Origin: Rhodoferax potami
GTDB lineage: Bacteria > Pseudomonadota > Gammaproteobacteria > Burkholderiales > Burkholderiaceae_C
Assembly: GCF_032193765.1 (NCBI RefSeq)
Contig: NZ_JAVBIJ010000001.1
Span: 1,302,001 to 1,366,000 of the forward strand
Direction of reading: 5' to 3'
Length of the DNA: 64,000 nt
The notes under the pieces were generated by a model. The model made no database searches and was not told the origin of the DNA. It saw nothing but the letters and a program-made list of their open reading frames with translations. Below, in pieces: positions 27,022 through 33,988 of the stretch; position 1 is the first letter of the stretch; each line of letters begins with the position of its first letter. The translations under genes were made by a program, and so were the position numbers.

Positions 27022-27864
27022 ATGACCCGTAAACTCAAACTACCCCTGATTCAAAACGTAGGCCCTAACCAGCGCGTGACCATCCGTATGCCCCTGGGCG
27101 TGACCTATAACAAGGTTGCACTCTTCACGGCGGGCAACATCACCGCGTCATTGATGTCGAACATCGTGGTGAAGATCAACGGCCAAGAGCGCCAACGCTG
27201 GAACACCTTCGCCCAATTGCAGGCCCGCAACGCCTACAACCGCGGCGCGACGGATGCCAACGTTTGCGAATTCGACTTTATTGAGCGTGAAGGCAAAGAC
27301 GAAGCGGCCCAAACCATCGGAGCCATCGCGGCCACGGCAGAAGCGGGCGTTCAGGATTTCACCATCGAATTTGACCTGGGCACCTACACGGTAACCGGCG
27401 CAAGCGTTATCACGGGCGTGGCCGAGGTGGACGTACCGAGCCGTAATAAGCTGATCGTTCGAAACCGCTTTTTTCAGCGCGTTTTTTCCGGTGCAACCGA
27501 AGAGCAAATTATTTTGCCAAGCGGCTTGAACGGCGAATTGCTGAAGCGGATTTACATTTTCGGAACCCTGACACAAATCAACCATATGCGGGTGCGTCGT
27601 GAAGGCGCGGACGAATTCGAGCAGTTGACACAAGCTCAAAACGAGTTTTTCCAACGTACCTACGGCAAGACCCCACAGGCCGGCCTGTACGTGGTGGACT
27701 TCACCGAACATGACTTGATGAGCCACATGCTGAACACATCGCAAATCGTGGGGCCTGACGGTAAGCCAACGCCAATCCAAAACTTGGATATCCGCTTGAA
27801 CGTGAACGCGGCGGGCACCTTCAACATTTACACCGAGTCGATTACCACTAACGACCGCCCATAA
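27022..27864 (+). CDS. Major capsid protein, PM2 P2-like double jelly roll
   Basis: This 280-residue beta-rich protein has no membrane segment. The N-terminal LIQNVGPNQRVTIRMPLGVT, the middle IVRNRFFQRVFSGATEEQIILP and the closing NLDIRLNVNAAGTFNIYTES correspond in order and spacing to PM2 P2 (about 269 residues) as I remember it. It thus fits a double-jelly-roll capsomer forming a trimer over an internal membrane. It has an AAGGCGAC ribosome-binding site. Position after the ATPase and ahead of small membrane proteins is as expected. A fold prediction would settle it. Confidence 0.75.
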   Translation: MTRKLKLPLIQNVGPNQRVTIRMPLGVTYNKVALFTAGNITASLMSNIVVKINGQERQRWNTFAQLQARNAYNRGATDANVCEFDFIEREGKDEAAQTIGAIAATAEAGVQDFTIEFDLGTYTVTGASVITGVAEVDVPSRNKLIVRNRFFQRVFSGATEEQIILPSGLNGELLKRIYIFGTLTQINHMRVRREGADEFEQLTQAQNEFFQRTYGKTPQAGLYVVDFTEHDLMSHMLNTSQIVGPDGKPTPIQNLDIRLNVNAAGTFNIYTESITTNDRP

Positions 27865-27886
27865 AGCGGCCACGGCAGGTAAGGCA

Positions 27887-27913
27887 CCCGGCGCACTTCA
27901 CCCGTGCGCCGGG
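27887..27913. repeat. Strong hairpin after the capsid gene
   Basis: CCCGGCGCA (27887-27895) and TGCGCCGGG (27905-27913) form a perfect nine-base stem with a nine-base loop, 22 bases after the capsid stop. There is no T-run. It may stabilise the abundant capsid mRNA end or act as a weak terminator. Confidence 0.6.
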
Positions 27914-27940
27914 CTTCAGTGAATTGAAAAAGGGGCCAAC

Positions 27941-28357
27941 ATGGCAAGACAGTATTTTGACGATGGGAGCTACATCGACACCCTCGACGATGGGACGACC
28001 ATCGGATACAACACGATGGGCGTAGCAGTCAACAAAGTGGAAGCGGACGGGGACTACTTCCAATCCCCAGGCTACTGGACCGACGCGCGGGAATCCCAAA
28101 AGCTCGACGCCTACACCCCCCGCGTAGCAGGAGATAACCGCCAGTGGTGGGAACGTGCGGCAGAGTACGGCCTGACCCGTGCCATTGACGCAAATTTTGG
28201 CCCGGCAGCAGTCAACAAGACCAGCGCACCGGCCAGCTACGCAGGCGCAAACGGGCGCACCTACCTCAGCGGCAGCGGTGACGGTTCACCACAGCAGGGC
28301 GGCAGCATGGTCCCCGTGTTGATCGCGGCGGCGGTTGCACTTTTCGCCCTGGCCTGA
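27941..28357 (+). CDS. Provirus virion protein with C-terminal membrane anchor
   Basis: This 138-residue protein has a polar N-terminal part rich in Asp/Tyr (RQYFDDGSYIDTLDDG) and a Gly/Ser linker. A final hydrophobic helix (MVPVLIAAAVALFALA) ends at the stop. A strong AAGGGG ribosome-binding site precedes it. A tail-anchored protein next to the capsid gene suits a minor virion component bound to the viral membrane. The family is not recognised. Confidence 0.7.
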   Translation: MARQYFDDGSYIDTLDDGTTIGYNTMGVAVNKVEADGDYFQSPGYWTDARESQKLDAYTPRVAGDNRQWWERAAEYGLTRAIDANFGPAAVNKTSAPASYAGANGRTYLSGSGDGSPQQGGSMVPVLIAAAVALFALA

Positions 28358-28358
28358 T

Positions 28359-28679
28359 ATGGACCCGGCATCCTTTGCCCTGGCCTTTGCCAACACGGCG
28401 GGCGGGGCGCGACTATTGGGCGGCGTGGGCGGCGGTATCGCATCGCCATCGCCAGCGGCGGGGCCATCGCGCGCAGACCAAGCGGTCTACGGTAACGGCC
28501 TGGACGCCAGCGGCTGGAATGTCAATTTCGCCGGGGTCCAAGACGTGACGCAGAGCCAAGACAAAAGCGGCGGAGTCCCTGGCCTGGGCATCACAGGCGG
28601 TGTGGGCGCGGTCCCCTGGTGGGCGTGGGCAATCCTGGCGGGGGCCGTCGTATGGAAATTGAAGCAATCGCGCCGATAG
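28359..28679 (+). CDS. Small provirus membrane protein
   Basis: This 106-residue protein starts at the ATG at 28359, one base after the previous stop. It has a Gly-rich N-terminus (ANTAGGARLLGGVGGGIASP) and a single membrane helix at the C-terminus (VPWWAWAILAGAVVWKLKQS). It probably sits in the virion membrane. Its 3' end overlaps the next gene by 28 bases in another frame. Confidence 0.65.
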   Translation: MDPASFALAFANTAGGARLLGGVGGGIASPSPAAGPSRADQAVYGNGLDASGWNVNFAGVQDVTQSQDKSGGVPGLGITGGVGAVPWWAWAILAGAVVWKLKQSRR

Positions 28680-29020
28680 ACCGCGCGGAGGCGGCGCAGT
28701 GCCTGGGCAGGGTCCAAGACCCCGCAGGCATTGCCACACCGGCCAGCATGGCAGCAGCAGGGCAACCCATGCGCGTGACCACCGAGTCGGGCGCTTTGGT
28801 GTTTGTCGCCACCAAGCGGGCAGAAGCCCTATGGATTGAAGCGGCGCAGGGGCAGGGCGCGCAGGACTTCACGGCCCTGGGCCTGGAGTTAGCACAGCGC
28901 ACCGCACAGAACACCGGATGCGATTCGGTGAGCTTTCAAACCGCACGGCGCGGACTGGTAAAAAAAGCAGAACAGCACGGTTTTCAGGTAGTGGGCTGGA
29001 TTCTCAAAAAAGAGGTTTAA
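28652..29020 (+). CDS. Small soluble provirus protein, possibly GNAT-like
   Basis: This 122-residue protein starts at the ATG at 28652, inside the end of the previous gene. The pattern ALWIEAAQGQGAQDFTALGL, then SVSFQTARRGLVKKAEQHGF, then VVGWILKKEV recalls the C-terminal half of GNAT folds. The acetyl-CoA loop is not clear, so this is a weak guess. It is the only apparently soluble non-beta protein in the structural block. Confidence 0.6.
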   Translation: MEIEAIAPIDRAEAAQCLGRVQDPAGIATPASMAAAGQPMRVTTESGALVFVATKRAEALWIEAAQGQGAQDFTALGLELAQRTAQNTGCDSVSFQTARRGLVKKAEQHGFQVVGWILKKEV

Positions 29021-29023
29021 AAA

Positions 29024-29506
29024 ATGGACTTGCTACGCGAAAAACTAAAAGCCCGTGCGGGCCTGAGCGCGCGCCTGATGGGCGGCGGCGGGGGCGGCGG
29101 GTCAAGTTCGGAGAACAAGACCGAAACCACAAACATTGATTCGCGTATGGCGGTCCAAGACGGTGCAGGCCTGAGCAACAGCAGCGGCAACACCGTCAAC
29201 GTGAACAGCACCGACGCAGTGCAGACCGTGGCGAACATGGGCGCGGACACCCTGAAGAACATCGGCGGGGCCATCGTGGAATTGAACAAGACCACCACGG
29301 CAACGCAGGCCACCAGTTGGGACAACACGGTCAACGCAGGCGCGAAGCTGATAGACAAACTGATTGACAAAAGCACCACCACAGCGGAGGCGGCTATCAA
29401 CAGCTTTCAACCGGCAGAAAACAAAGCCAACGACACATCACTAAAGCTGGGAATGATCGCGGCGGCGGGCGTGGCGGCGGTCGTCATTTTGGGGCGCATG
29501 AAATGA
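29024..29506 (+). CDS. Provirus virion protein with Gly run and C-terminal membrane anchor
   Basis: This 160-residue protein has a basic N-terminus and a run of seven glycines. A long Asn/Thr/Ser-rich middle follows (SSGNTVNVNSTDAVQTVANM), then a C-terminal membrane helix (LGMIAAAGVAAVVILGRMK). The composition suggests an extended surface or internal virion protein. Its stop overlaps the next start (ATGA at 29503). Confidence 0.65.
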   Translation: MDLLREKLKARAGLSARLMGGGGGGGSSSENKTETTNIDSRMAVQDGAGLSNSSGNTVNVNSTDAVQTVANMGADTLKNIGGAIVELNKTTTATQATSWDNTVNAGAKLIDKLIDKSTTTAEAAINSFQPAENKANDTSLKLGMIAAAGVAAVVILGRMK

Positions 29507-30246
29507 ACAAATTTTTAGAACTAATCACCGTACCCATTGCAGCGGGCGGGCAATCACGCTTTGAACTGTCGGGGGACTATTTCGAGATCATCGACAGCGC
29601 ATATCCGGTGACCGTCTTGCTAGAGGACCGCAACGGCGCACAAATCGGGCGCATGAGCGGGGCCGAGGCTTCCTACTTTCTGCGGGATACGCCTTACACG
29701 GCAATCACCATCGAAAGCGCGAAGGCTCAAACCGTGCGTATCGCGTTTGGCAGTGGTGAGGCAGGCACCCGGCGCACAGCGGGCGTGGTGCAAGTCGTGG
29801 ACGGAGGAAGGGCACGAACGATTGCCGGGGCCGCATTTATATCAACAATAAGTCAAACATCATCAGCCTCAAATTTTGCGCATGTTCAATTGTGGAACCC
29901 TTCGGGAAGCGGAAAAAACTTAATCTTGAAAAGTCTATTCAGCACGGTTGCTGTATCGGGCGTTTCTAACTATCGAGCAACAAACGCCCCCATGGCGGTT
30001 TTAGTTAGCAATGGCGTTTCTAAACGAATCGGCGGGGGCGTATCGGCGGCAGAACTGCGCCGAGATTCTTTGGCGTCAGGACTAGCGACGCCAATTCTTG
30101 CAGGGTTTTTTATCCAAGCCTCGGCCCCGGTTACCTACAAGCTAGACGAGCCGCTTGTGATTCCACCGGGGCAAGGATTAGTAAACGTATCGGGCGTAAA
30201 TGGTGACGCACAAAGTACCTTTGAATGGTTTGAGGAAACCATTTAA
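29503..30246 (+). CDS. Beta-rich virion protein, candidate spike/receptor binder
   Basis: This 247-residue all-beta-looking protein has no membrane helix. The N-terminal 110 residues (LITVPIAAGGQSRFELSG, YPVTVLLEDRNGAQIG) are in GC-rich DNA like the rest of the provirus. From about 29830 the DNA turns clearly more AT-rich, and the protein becomes Ser/Asn/Thr-rich (ISTISQTSSASNFAHVQLW). That break is typical of a conserved virion-binding domain joined to an exchanged receptor-binding domain. A vertex-spike role, like that of PM2 P1, is inferred. Confidence 0.62.
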   Translation: MNKFLELITVPIAAGGQSRFELSGDYFEIIDSAYPVTVLLEDRNGAQIGRMSGAEASYFLRDTPYTAITIESAKAQTVRIAFGSGEAGTRRTAGVVQVVDGGRARTIAGAAFISTISQTSSASNFAHVQLWNPSGSGKNLILKSLFSTVAVSGVSNYRATNAPMAVLVSNGVSKRIGGGVSAAELRRDSLASGLATPILAGFFIQASAPVTYKLDEPLVIPPGQGLVNVSGVNGDAQSTFEWFEETI

Positions 30247-30249
30247 AAC

Positions 30250-30966
30250 ATGAAAAAAGCGGCCCTAATCATCCTGATCGCAGCGGGCGCAGTTGCGGCA
30301 ATTGCGTACCGGCAGACACGGGGCCTGGACAACGCAGCGGCACCAGAGCCAGAGGCGGGCGGCGTGTGGGATATCGCAGCGCAGAACCTGGGCGACTTCA
30401 CCAGCTTGGACTACTGGACCGGACAAAACAGCGCGGAGACAGCCGCGAACATTGAAGAGGCCTTGACCATGATCGACGGAAATCAGAACGTGCGGGCCTT
30501 CTTGGAGGCCATCGCAAAATGCGAGGGCACCGCCCAACGTGCGGAGCCGTATCGCGTCTGCTACGGCTATCGGCACACCATCCAAAGCTATGCCGACCAC
30601 CCGGCCAACCTGGGCGAATGGAAAGGCGAAAAGCTATCAGACAAGCTCTGTAGCGCGGCGGGCCTGGGTCCGGGTTGCGTGTCGACGGCGGCGGGCAAAT
30701 ACCAGATCACGCGCACCACCTGGAAGAGCCTCAAGGCCAAGCTGAAGCTGAAAGACTTTTCACCCGCATCGCAAGACGCGGCGGCTATCGAGCTATTGCG
30801 CGAGTGCGGCGCTTTGCCCCTGGTCGAAGTGGGCAACGTGGCCGGGGCCGTGTCCAAGGCGCGGCGCATCTGGGCAAGCCTACCGGGCGCGGGATACGAG
30901 CAGCCTGAGCGGTCCCTTGCCTGGGTGAAAAACCAATTCAAGGAAGCGGGCGGGGTGCTTGCATGA
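30250..30966 (+). CDS. Membrane-anchored lambda R-like lytic transglycosylase (GH104-type endolysin)
   Basis: This 238-residue protein has an N-terminal membrane helix (ALIILIAAGAVAAIAY), a linker of 60 residues, and a catalytic domain closely following phage lambda endolysin R. The catalytic Glu lies in AKCEGTA (residue 92). TIQSYADHP, AAGKYQITRTTWKSL, LKDFSPASQDAAAIELLREC, GALPLVEVG and RIWASLPGAGYEQ all have clear R counterparts. It would cleave peptidoglycan glycan strands during lysis or entry. The membrane helix suggests a signal-anchor-release endolysin or a virion-borne enzyme. It overlaps the next gene by 4 bases. Confidence 0.88.
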   Translation: MKKAALIILIAAGAVAAIAYRQTRGLDNAAAPEPEAGGVWDIAAQNLGDFTSLDYWTGQNSAETAANIEEALTMIDGNQNVRAFLEAIAKCEGTAQRAEPYRVCYGYRHTIQSYADHPANLGEWKGEKLSDKLCSAAGLGPGCVSTAAGKYQITRTTWKSLKAKLKLKDFSPASQDAAAIELLRECGALPLVEVGNVAGAVSKARRIWASLPGAGYEQPERSLAWVKNQFKEAGGVLA

Positions 30967-31370
30967 AACTCAGCGACGACATGAAACTCATGGGCCTTGC
31001 CATCCTGGCGGGCGCGGGCCTTATCTGGTGGGCCACCCGACCCGGTACGGCCGGCAAACTTGCGGCCGGCGCAGTGGGCGCCGTGGGAGACGCGGCAACC
31101 GGCGCAGTGGTGGGCGTGGGGCAACTCTTCGGAATCCCGGCCACCAATATGAACCAGTGCGAGCGCGACTTAGCAGCGGGGCGAACGTGGGACGCTTCCT
31201 TCAGTTGCCCCGCTACAACCTGGATTCAAAAAGGCGTTTTCGGCAGTACGGCGCTATCAGCGTCTGAAGCCCTGGACGCGCGGCGAGACTTCGCACTCAG
31301 CGACCCCCGGCGATTGGATCTGCAAACCGACCCCGGCACCCATTGGGATAGCACCCCCGGCATTTACTGA
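30963..31370 (+). CDS. Provirus membrane protein, unknown
   Basis: This 135-residue protein has an N-terminal membrane helix (LMGLAILAGAGLIWWATR) and a Gly/Ala-rich second hydrophobic stretch (GKLAAGAVGAVGDAATGAVV). A polar C-terminal domain with two cysteines follows (NQCERDLAAGR, FSCPATTW). It lies between the endolysin and the holin candidate. It could be a minor virion protein or a lysis accessory. Confidence 0.65.
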   Translation: MKLSDDMKLMGLAILAGAGLIWWATRPGTAGKLAAGAVGAVGDAATGAVVGVGQLFGIPATNMNQCERDLAAGRTWDASFSCPATTWIQKGVFGSTALSASEALDARRDFALSDPRRLDLQTDPGTHWDSTPGIY

Positions 31371-31384
31371 AGAAAGGCCACACC

Positions 31385-31555
31385 ATGAAAAACATCATCA
31401 TTCAACGCTTGCGCGAACCTTCCACCTGGGCAGGCGTGAGCATCATCGCGGCCATGTTCGGCATTCCACCCGGAACCGTGGACCTGATCGGTCAAGTGGT
31501 TGCAGGCGTGGCGGGCCTTGCTGCAATCGTGTTGCCTGAAGCCAAAGCCGAATGA
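31385..31555 (+). CDS. Putative holin
   Basis: This 56-residue protein (MKNIIIQRLREPSTWAGVSI) has two short hydrophobic stretches (VSIIAAMFGIPPGTVDL and VVAGVAGLAAIVLPEAKAE). Similar small 'REPSTWAG' proteins occur in lysis cassettes of tailed phages, from memory. A holin would permeabilise the inner membrane to release the endolysin. The stop overlaps the next start (ATGA at 31552). Confidence 0.6.
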   Translation: MKNIIIQRLREPSTWAGVSIIAAMFGIPPGTVDLIGQVVAGVAGLAAIVLPEAKAE

Positions 31556-31737
31556 TTTTCGGCCCCGAATTTTTGTTGTCGGTCGTCGTGGCCTTGGCTT
31601 CAGGGTTCGGGGCCTATGCGGCCATTCGTGCGGACCTTGCGACCTTGCATGAAAGGGTGCAAAACGCACTCAAGGAAGCGCAGCGCGCGCAGGATCGAAT
31701 AGACCAACTGCTCAAGCGGAAAACCGACTACCAATGA
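31552..31737 (+). CDS. Small membrane/coiled-coil protein, possible inner-membrane spanin
   Basis: This 61-residue protein has an N-terminal membrane helix (FLLSVVVALASGFGAYAAI) followed by a charged coiled coil (DLATLHERVQNALKEAQRAQ). This is the layout of Rz-type i-spanins and of phage DUF2730-type proteins. It is coupled by ATGA overlaps to the holin candidate before it and the 50-residue gene after it, which fits a lysis operon. Confidence 0.5.
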   Translation: MIFGPEFLLSVVVALASGFGAYAAIRADLATLHERVQNALKEAQRAQDRIDQLLKRKTDYQ

Positions 31738-31886
31738 AAATCCTACCAAGGCCCGAAGCCTTCGCCCGCGAGGCCCTGATTCTGATCGGCGGCGCACTAC
31801 TCGCGGCCTTCATCCTGAGCAAGTTTCCCAAGGTGCGGGCCTACATCGACACCAACACCAAGGGCGGCGGCTGTAACTGCAACTAG
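31734..31886 (+). CDS. 50-residue membrane protein with cysteine tail
   Basis: The product (MKILPRPEAFAREALILIGG, then ALLAAFILSKFPKVRAYIDT) has one membrane helix and ends GGGCNCN. It starts by ATGA overlap with the spanin candidate. Its TAG stop shares the CTAG at 31883-31886 with the stop of the convergent regulator gene. No family is recognised. Position suggests a lysis or virion role. Confidence 0.55.
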   Translation: MKILPRPEAFAREALILIGGALLAAFILSKFPKVRAYIDTNTKGGGCNCN

Positions 31887-32317
31887 CCCCGCAGCGCACG
31901 TGCCTGGGCGCGCATCACCTGGGCCGAGTAGCGCGGACCCGCAGCAAAGCCCCCGGAACCACCGGGCGGCGGGCCCTGGATCACTGGATCATTAGCGGCC
32001 CCAAAATCCCCAATCGCCAACAACCGGCCCAAGGTGGCCACGGCGGCGGCGTGGGCCTTTTCGTGGGCCTGGGCAAGCCCGCGATTAATCACCAGCTCGT
32101 TGCCAACATCCAAGGCGGTAACGTGTCGCCCCGTGGGCGTTTCGTGCCAAAGTGCGGCCAAGACCGGGAACGGCGCGGAGCCTTCAGACAGCCAGCGCCA
32201 TACGCTGCGTTCAGTGACTTGGAGAAATTTAGAAGCCTGGGCGGGCGTGGCGTGTAGCTCGTCAAGAAGCGGGCGCAGATCGGCACCAGTGAGCCGGGGC
32301 GCATAGGTTTTCAGCAT
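31883..32317 (-). CDS. Provirus right-end HTH regulator, phage type
   Basis: This 144-residue protein has an N-terminal helix-turn-helix (LDELHATPAQASKFLQVTER, then SVWRWLSEG). A helical middle (AHEKAHAAAVATLGRLLAIG) and a Gly/Pro-rich tail follow. The domain resembles DUF3653-type phage regulators. It is the only leftward gene at the right end and converges on the lysis genes, sharing stop codons in a CTAG. It may control late genes or counter the left-end regulator. Confidence 0.65.
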   Translation of the reverse strand: MLKTYAPRLTGADLRPLLDELHATPAQASKFLQVTERSVWRWLSEGSAPFPVLAALWHETPTGRHVTALDVGNELVINRGLAQAHEKAHAAAVATLGRLLAIGDFGAANDPVIQGPPPGGSGGFAAGPRYSAQVMRAQARALRG

Positions 32318-32467
32318 GATGGGCCCCCGATATGGTCCGGGGTATCCGAAAGTGTGACAGGGGGCGGATTGTCTAAAAATTCACCAAGACGCGCAGAGCC
32401 CAAGCCGAAAGACCCCGGCCCAACGTCGAAGCCGAACCATGAGGAAGTCACCTACTGATAAAAACGT

Positions 32468-32495
32468 ACTTGATACGATGTATATTATGTTAACT
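32468..32495. other. dif-type chromosome dimer resolution site / attR
   Basis: XerC arm ACTTGATACGA (32468-32478), centre TGTATA (32479-32484), XerD arm TTATGTTAACT (32485-32495). Centre and XerD arm match E. coli dif (TGTATA, TTATGTTAAAT) except for one base. The site is therefore probably the regenerated functional dif after virus insertion, and it marks the terminus region. Confidence 0.85.
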
Positions 32496-32513
32496 AATGT
32501 GCATGGAGATGGT

Positions 32514-33428
32514 TCAGCTTACTGAGAACGACACCACAGGCGCACTGCTGTCGCCAAAGGAAGCCCCAAGTCCAAGCTCACCTGACCCGTGCAAGACACA
32601 CTCATCACGACGCAATAAGATTTCCCCAGACGAATCATCAGCAAACCGCACCCACGTGCCATAAGTACTGAGGTCCTCGACCAGAACCCCCCCGTTACGC
32701 CAAACCAGCCGCGCGTGCATCCGAGAGACTCGTGGGTCGCCAACGACAAACTCAGCACTCTTCACCCGGCCTATATGTGCCGGTAATTCGAACGAGCGGA
32801 ATGTCATGTGCTTTTCCCGATACCTAAGATCGACTTGCTTGCCTAGAACATCTTTGCCGGACGTTGTGCTCACCATAATCTGCGCTTGCATCGTCAAAAA
32901 ATCAGACTGCTCGTCCTCTTTCCACTCGACCTGTAAAACTTCGCAGTTTTCCGAACGCCCCCGGATGGCAATGTTGCCTACGGCACGGACGGATACCCCC
33001 TTTTTTAGGGACCGCACGTCCACACTTCCTTTGCTCGCCCAAATCTGGCTAGGCCCAGCTAAATCACATAGACGAGCAGCTACGTTCACCGCATCACCGT
33101 AGTAATCACCCGCGGTGAATTCAGTATCACCAAATGCGATTCCGATCTTGACGGGCAAAGTCACACGTAATTCAAAATTGTACAAATGGCGGCTATGGAC
33201 CCGTTGCACCTGAACTGCGAAATCTAACGCCTTGCCAGGCTGCCCAAACACCGCCATCACGCCGTCGCCGAGCTTCTTTACGAGCTGCCCCTGATGCGCG
33301 TAGACCAGCGCTGTGATCTGGTCAAGAATTTGAGTGATAACAACGGTCGCGCGTGCATTCCCTAATGCCCCGAACGCACCGGTGCTTCCATGAAGATCTG
33401 TAAAGACGACAGTTGATTTAATACCCAT
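32514..33428 (-). CDS. Class III nucleotide cyclase with FHA domain
   Basis: This 304-residue protein has an N-terminal cyclase homology domain. Metal-binding aspartates lie in VVFTDLHGSTG and LVKKLGDGVMAVFG, and the transition-state Asn/Arg in GDYYGDAVNVAARL. A C-terminal forkhead-associated domain follows (ELPAHIGRVKSAEFVVGDPR, VSRMHARLVW), which binds phosphothreonine peptides. It probably makes cAMP or a related nucleotide in response to a phosphoprotein partner. It is cytoplasmic. Its 3' end lies 19 bases from dif, just outside the provirus. Confidence 0.87.
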   Translation of the reverse strand: MGIKSTVVFTDLHGSTGAFGALGNARATVVITQILDQITALVYAHQGQLVKKLGDGVMAVFGQPGKALDFAVQVQRVHSRHLYNFELRVTLPVKIGIAFGDTEFTAGDYYGDAVNVAARLCDLAGPSQIWASKGSVDVRSLKKGVSVRAVGNIAIRGRSENCEVLQVEWKEDEQSDFLTMQAQIMVSTTSGKDVLGKQVDLRYREKHMTFRSFELPAHIGRVKSAEFVVGDPRVSRMHARLVWRNGGVLVEDLSTYGTWVRFADDSSGEILLRRDECVLHGSGELGLGASFGDSSAPVVSFSVS

Positions 33429-33641
33429 CCGTGATATTCCGAAAGGCCTCGCGTGACTTAAGTTACAAGCGCATTAAAAGGCGTTTATGCGAATTACGAG
33501 CTAACTGAATCTAAACACCAACATTGTTACGCGGCGGTTAAGTCCACTTGGTGCTGTTGCGTAACGGGAACAATTCGCAAAACCCCTATTGCACCGCTCT
33601 CCTGATGGCTTTATGTTCGCACAAAAGCAAGGAAAATATAC

Positions 33642-33986
33642 ATGAGTTGGATTGCAGAAAACTTGGTTGGCCGCGTTGGTTCTTTGTTGCAAGGACTGTC
33701 TGGACCCTCAAAAAAAGCCTCGGTGACCACGTTGCACGAGATTCGCATGGAGATGCTAGCGGCGTTAGGCGATGTGGCAGAAAAACGCTTCCCCTTAGTT
33801 CAGCTTCGAGTTACCTACGCAAGTGATATCGATGATCTTTGGTATTTGCGTGGGGATGTTATGGCAGCAATTGCATCCTTACGTGGCGAAGCGGTGGCTA
33901 AAGAGAAACTTCACCAAATTAGCACCATGTTTGTAGGCCTAGTGCCTCACAACCTAACGAACAAATTTTCAGTACGCCTGTCTTAA
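33642..33986 (+). CDS. Hypothetical protein
   Basis: This 114-residue protein (MSWIAENLVGRVGSLLQGLS) has a good AAGGA ribosome-binding site. It is helical and soluble, with the conserved-looking stretch ASDIDDLWYLRGDVMAAIAS. No family is recognised. Low-GC composition compared with neighbours suggests recent acquisition. It is divergent from the cyclase across 213 bases that hold nothing else I can support. Confidence 0.7.
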   Translation: MSWIAENLVGRVGSLLQGLSGPSKKASVTTLHEIRMEMLAALGDVAEKRFPLVQLRVTYASDIDDLWYLRGDVMAAIASLRGEAVAKEKLHQISTMFVGLVPHNLTNKFSVRLS

Positions 33987-33988
33987 AA

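Larger units (their letters stand above)
21902..32495 (+). mobile_element. PM2-like (corticovirus-like) provirus integrated at dif
   Basis: This is an element of about 10.57 kb bounded by two dif-like sites. It is GC-rich, like the host, and its genes are densely packed with many ATGA overlaps. Left to right it holds a leftward regulator, small early genes, an HUH replication protein, a small P-loop ATPase and a double-jelly-roll-type capsid protein. Membrane-anchored virion proteins, a spike candidate, an endolysin and lysis genes, and a leftward second regulator complete it. There is no integrase, terminase, portal or tail gene. PM2, the type corticovirus, has a genome of about 10 kb with a comparable gene set. 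Relatedness rests on remembered features of PM2 and its known proviral relatives and has not been tested by search. Confidence 0.8.

Noticed and set aside
30250..31886. Provirus read as a tailed-phage remnant because the endolysin is lambda-like
   Set aside because: No terminase, portal, head-tail or tail gene is seen, and the element is only 10.6 kb yet looks complete with matching ends.
21905..32317. Provirus read as a filamentous (inovirus) phage because of the dif site, the DUF3693-like regulator and a Zot-like ATPase
   Set aside because: There is no major coat gene with signal peptide and no pIII/pVI-type gene block. Instead there is a 280-residue beta-rich capsid candidate, an endolysin and lysis genes, which filamentous phages do not need.
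33548..33826. A second rightward frame overlapping the 114-residue gene at 33642
   Set aside because: It has no ribosome-binding site and a protein-unlike composition; the frame starting at 33642 has AAGGA and a coherent product.
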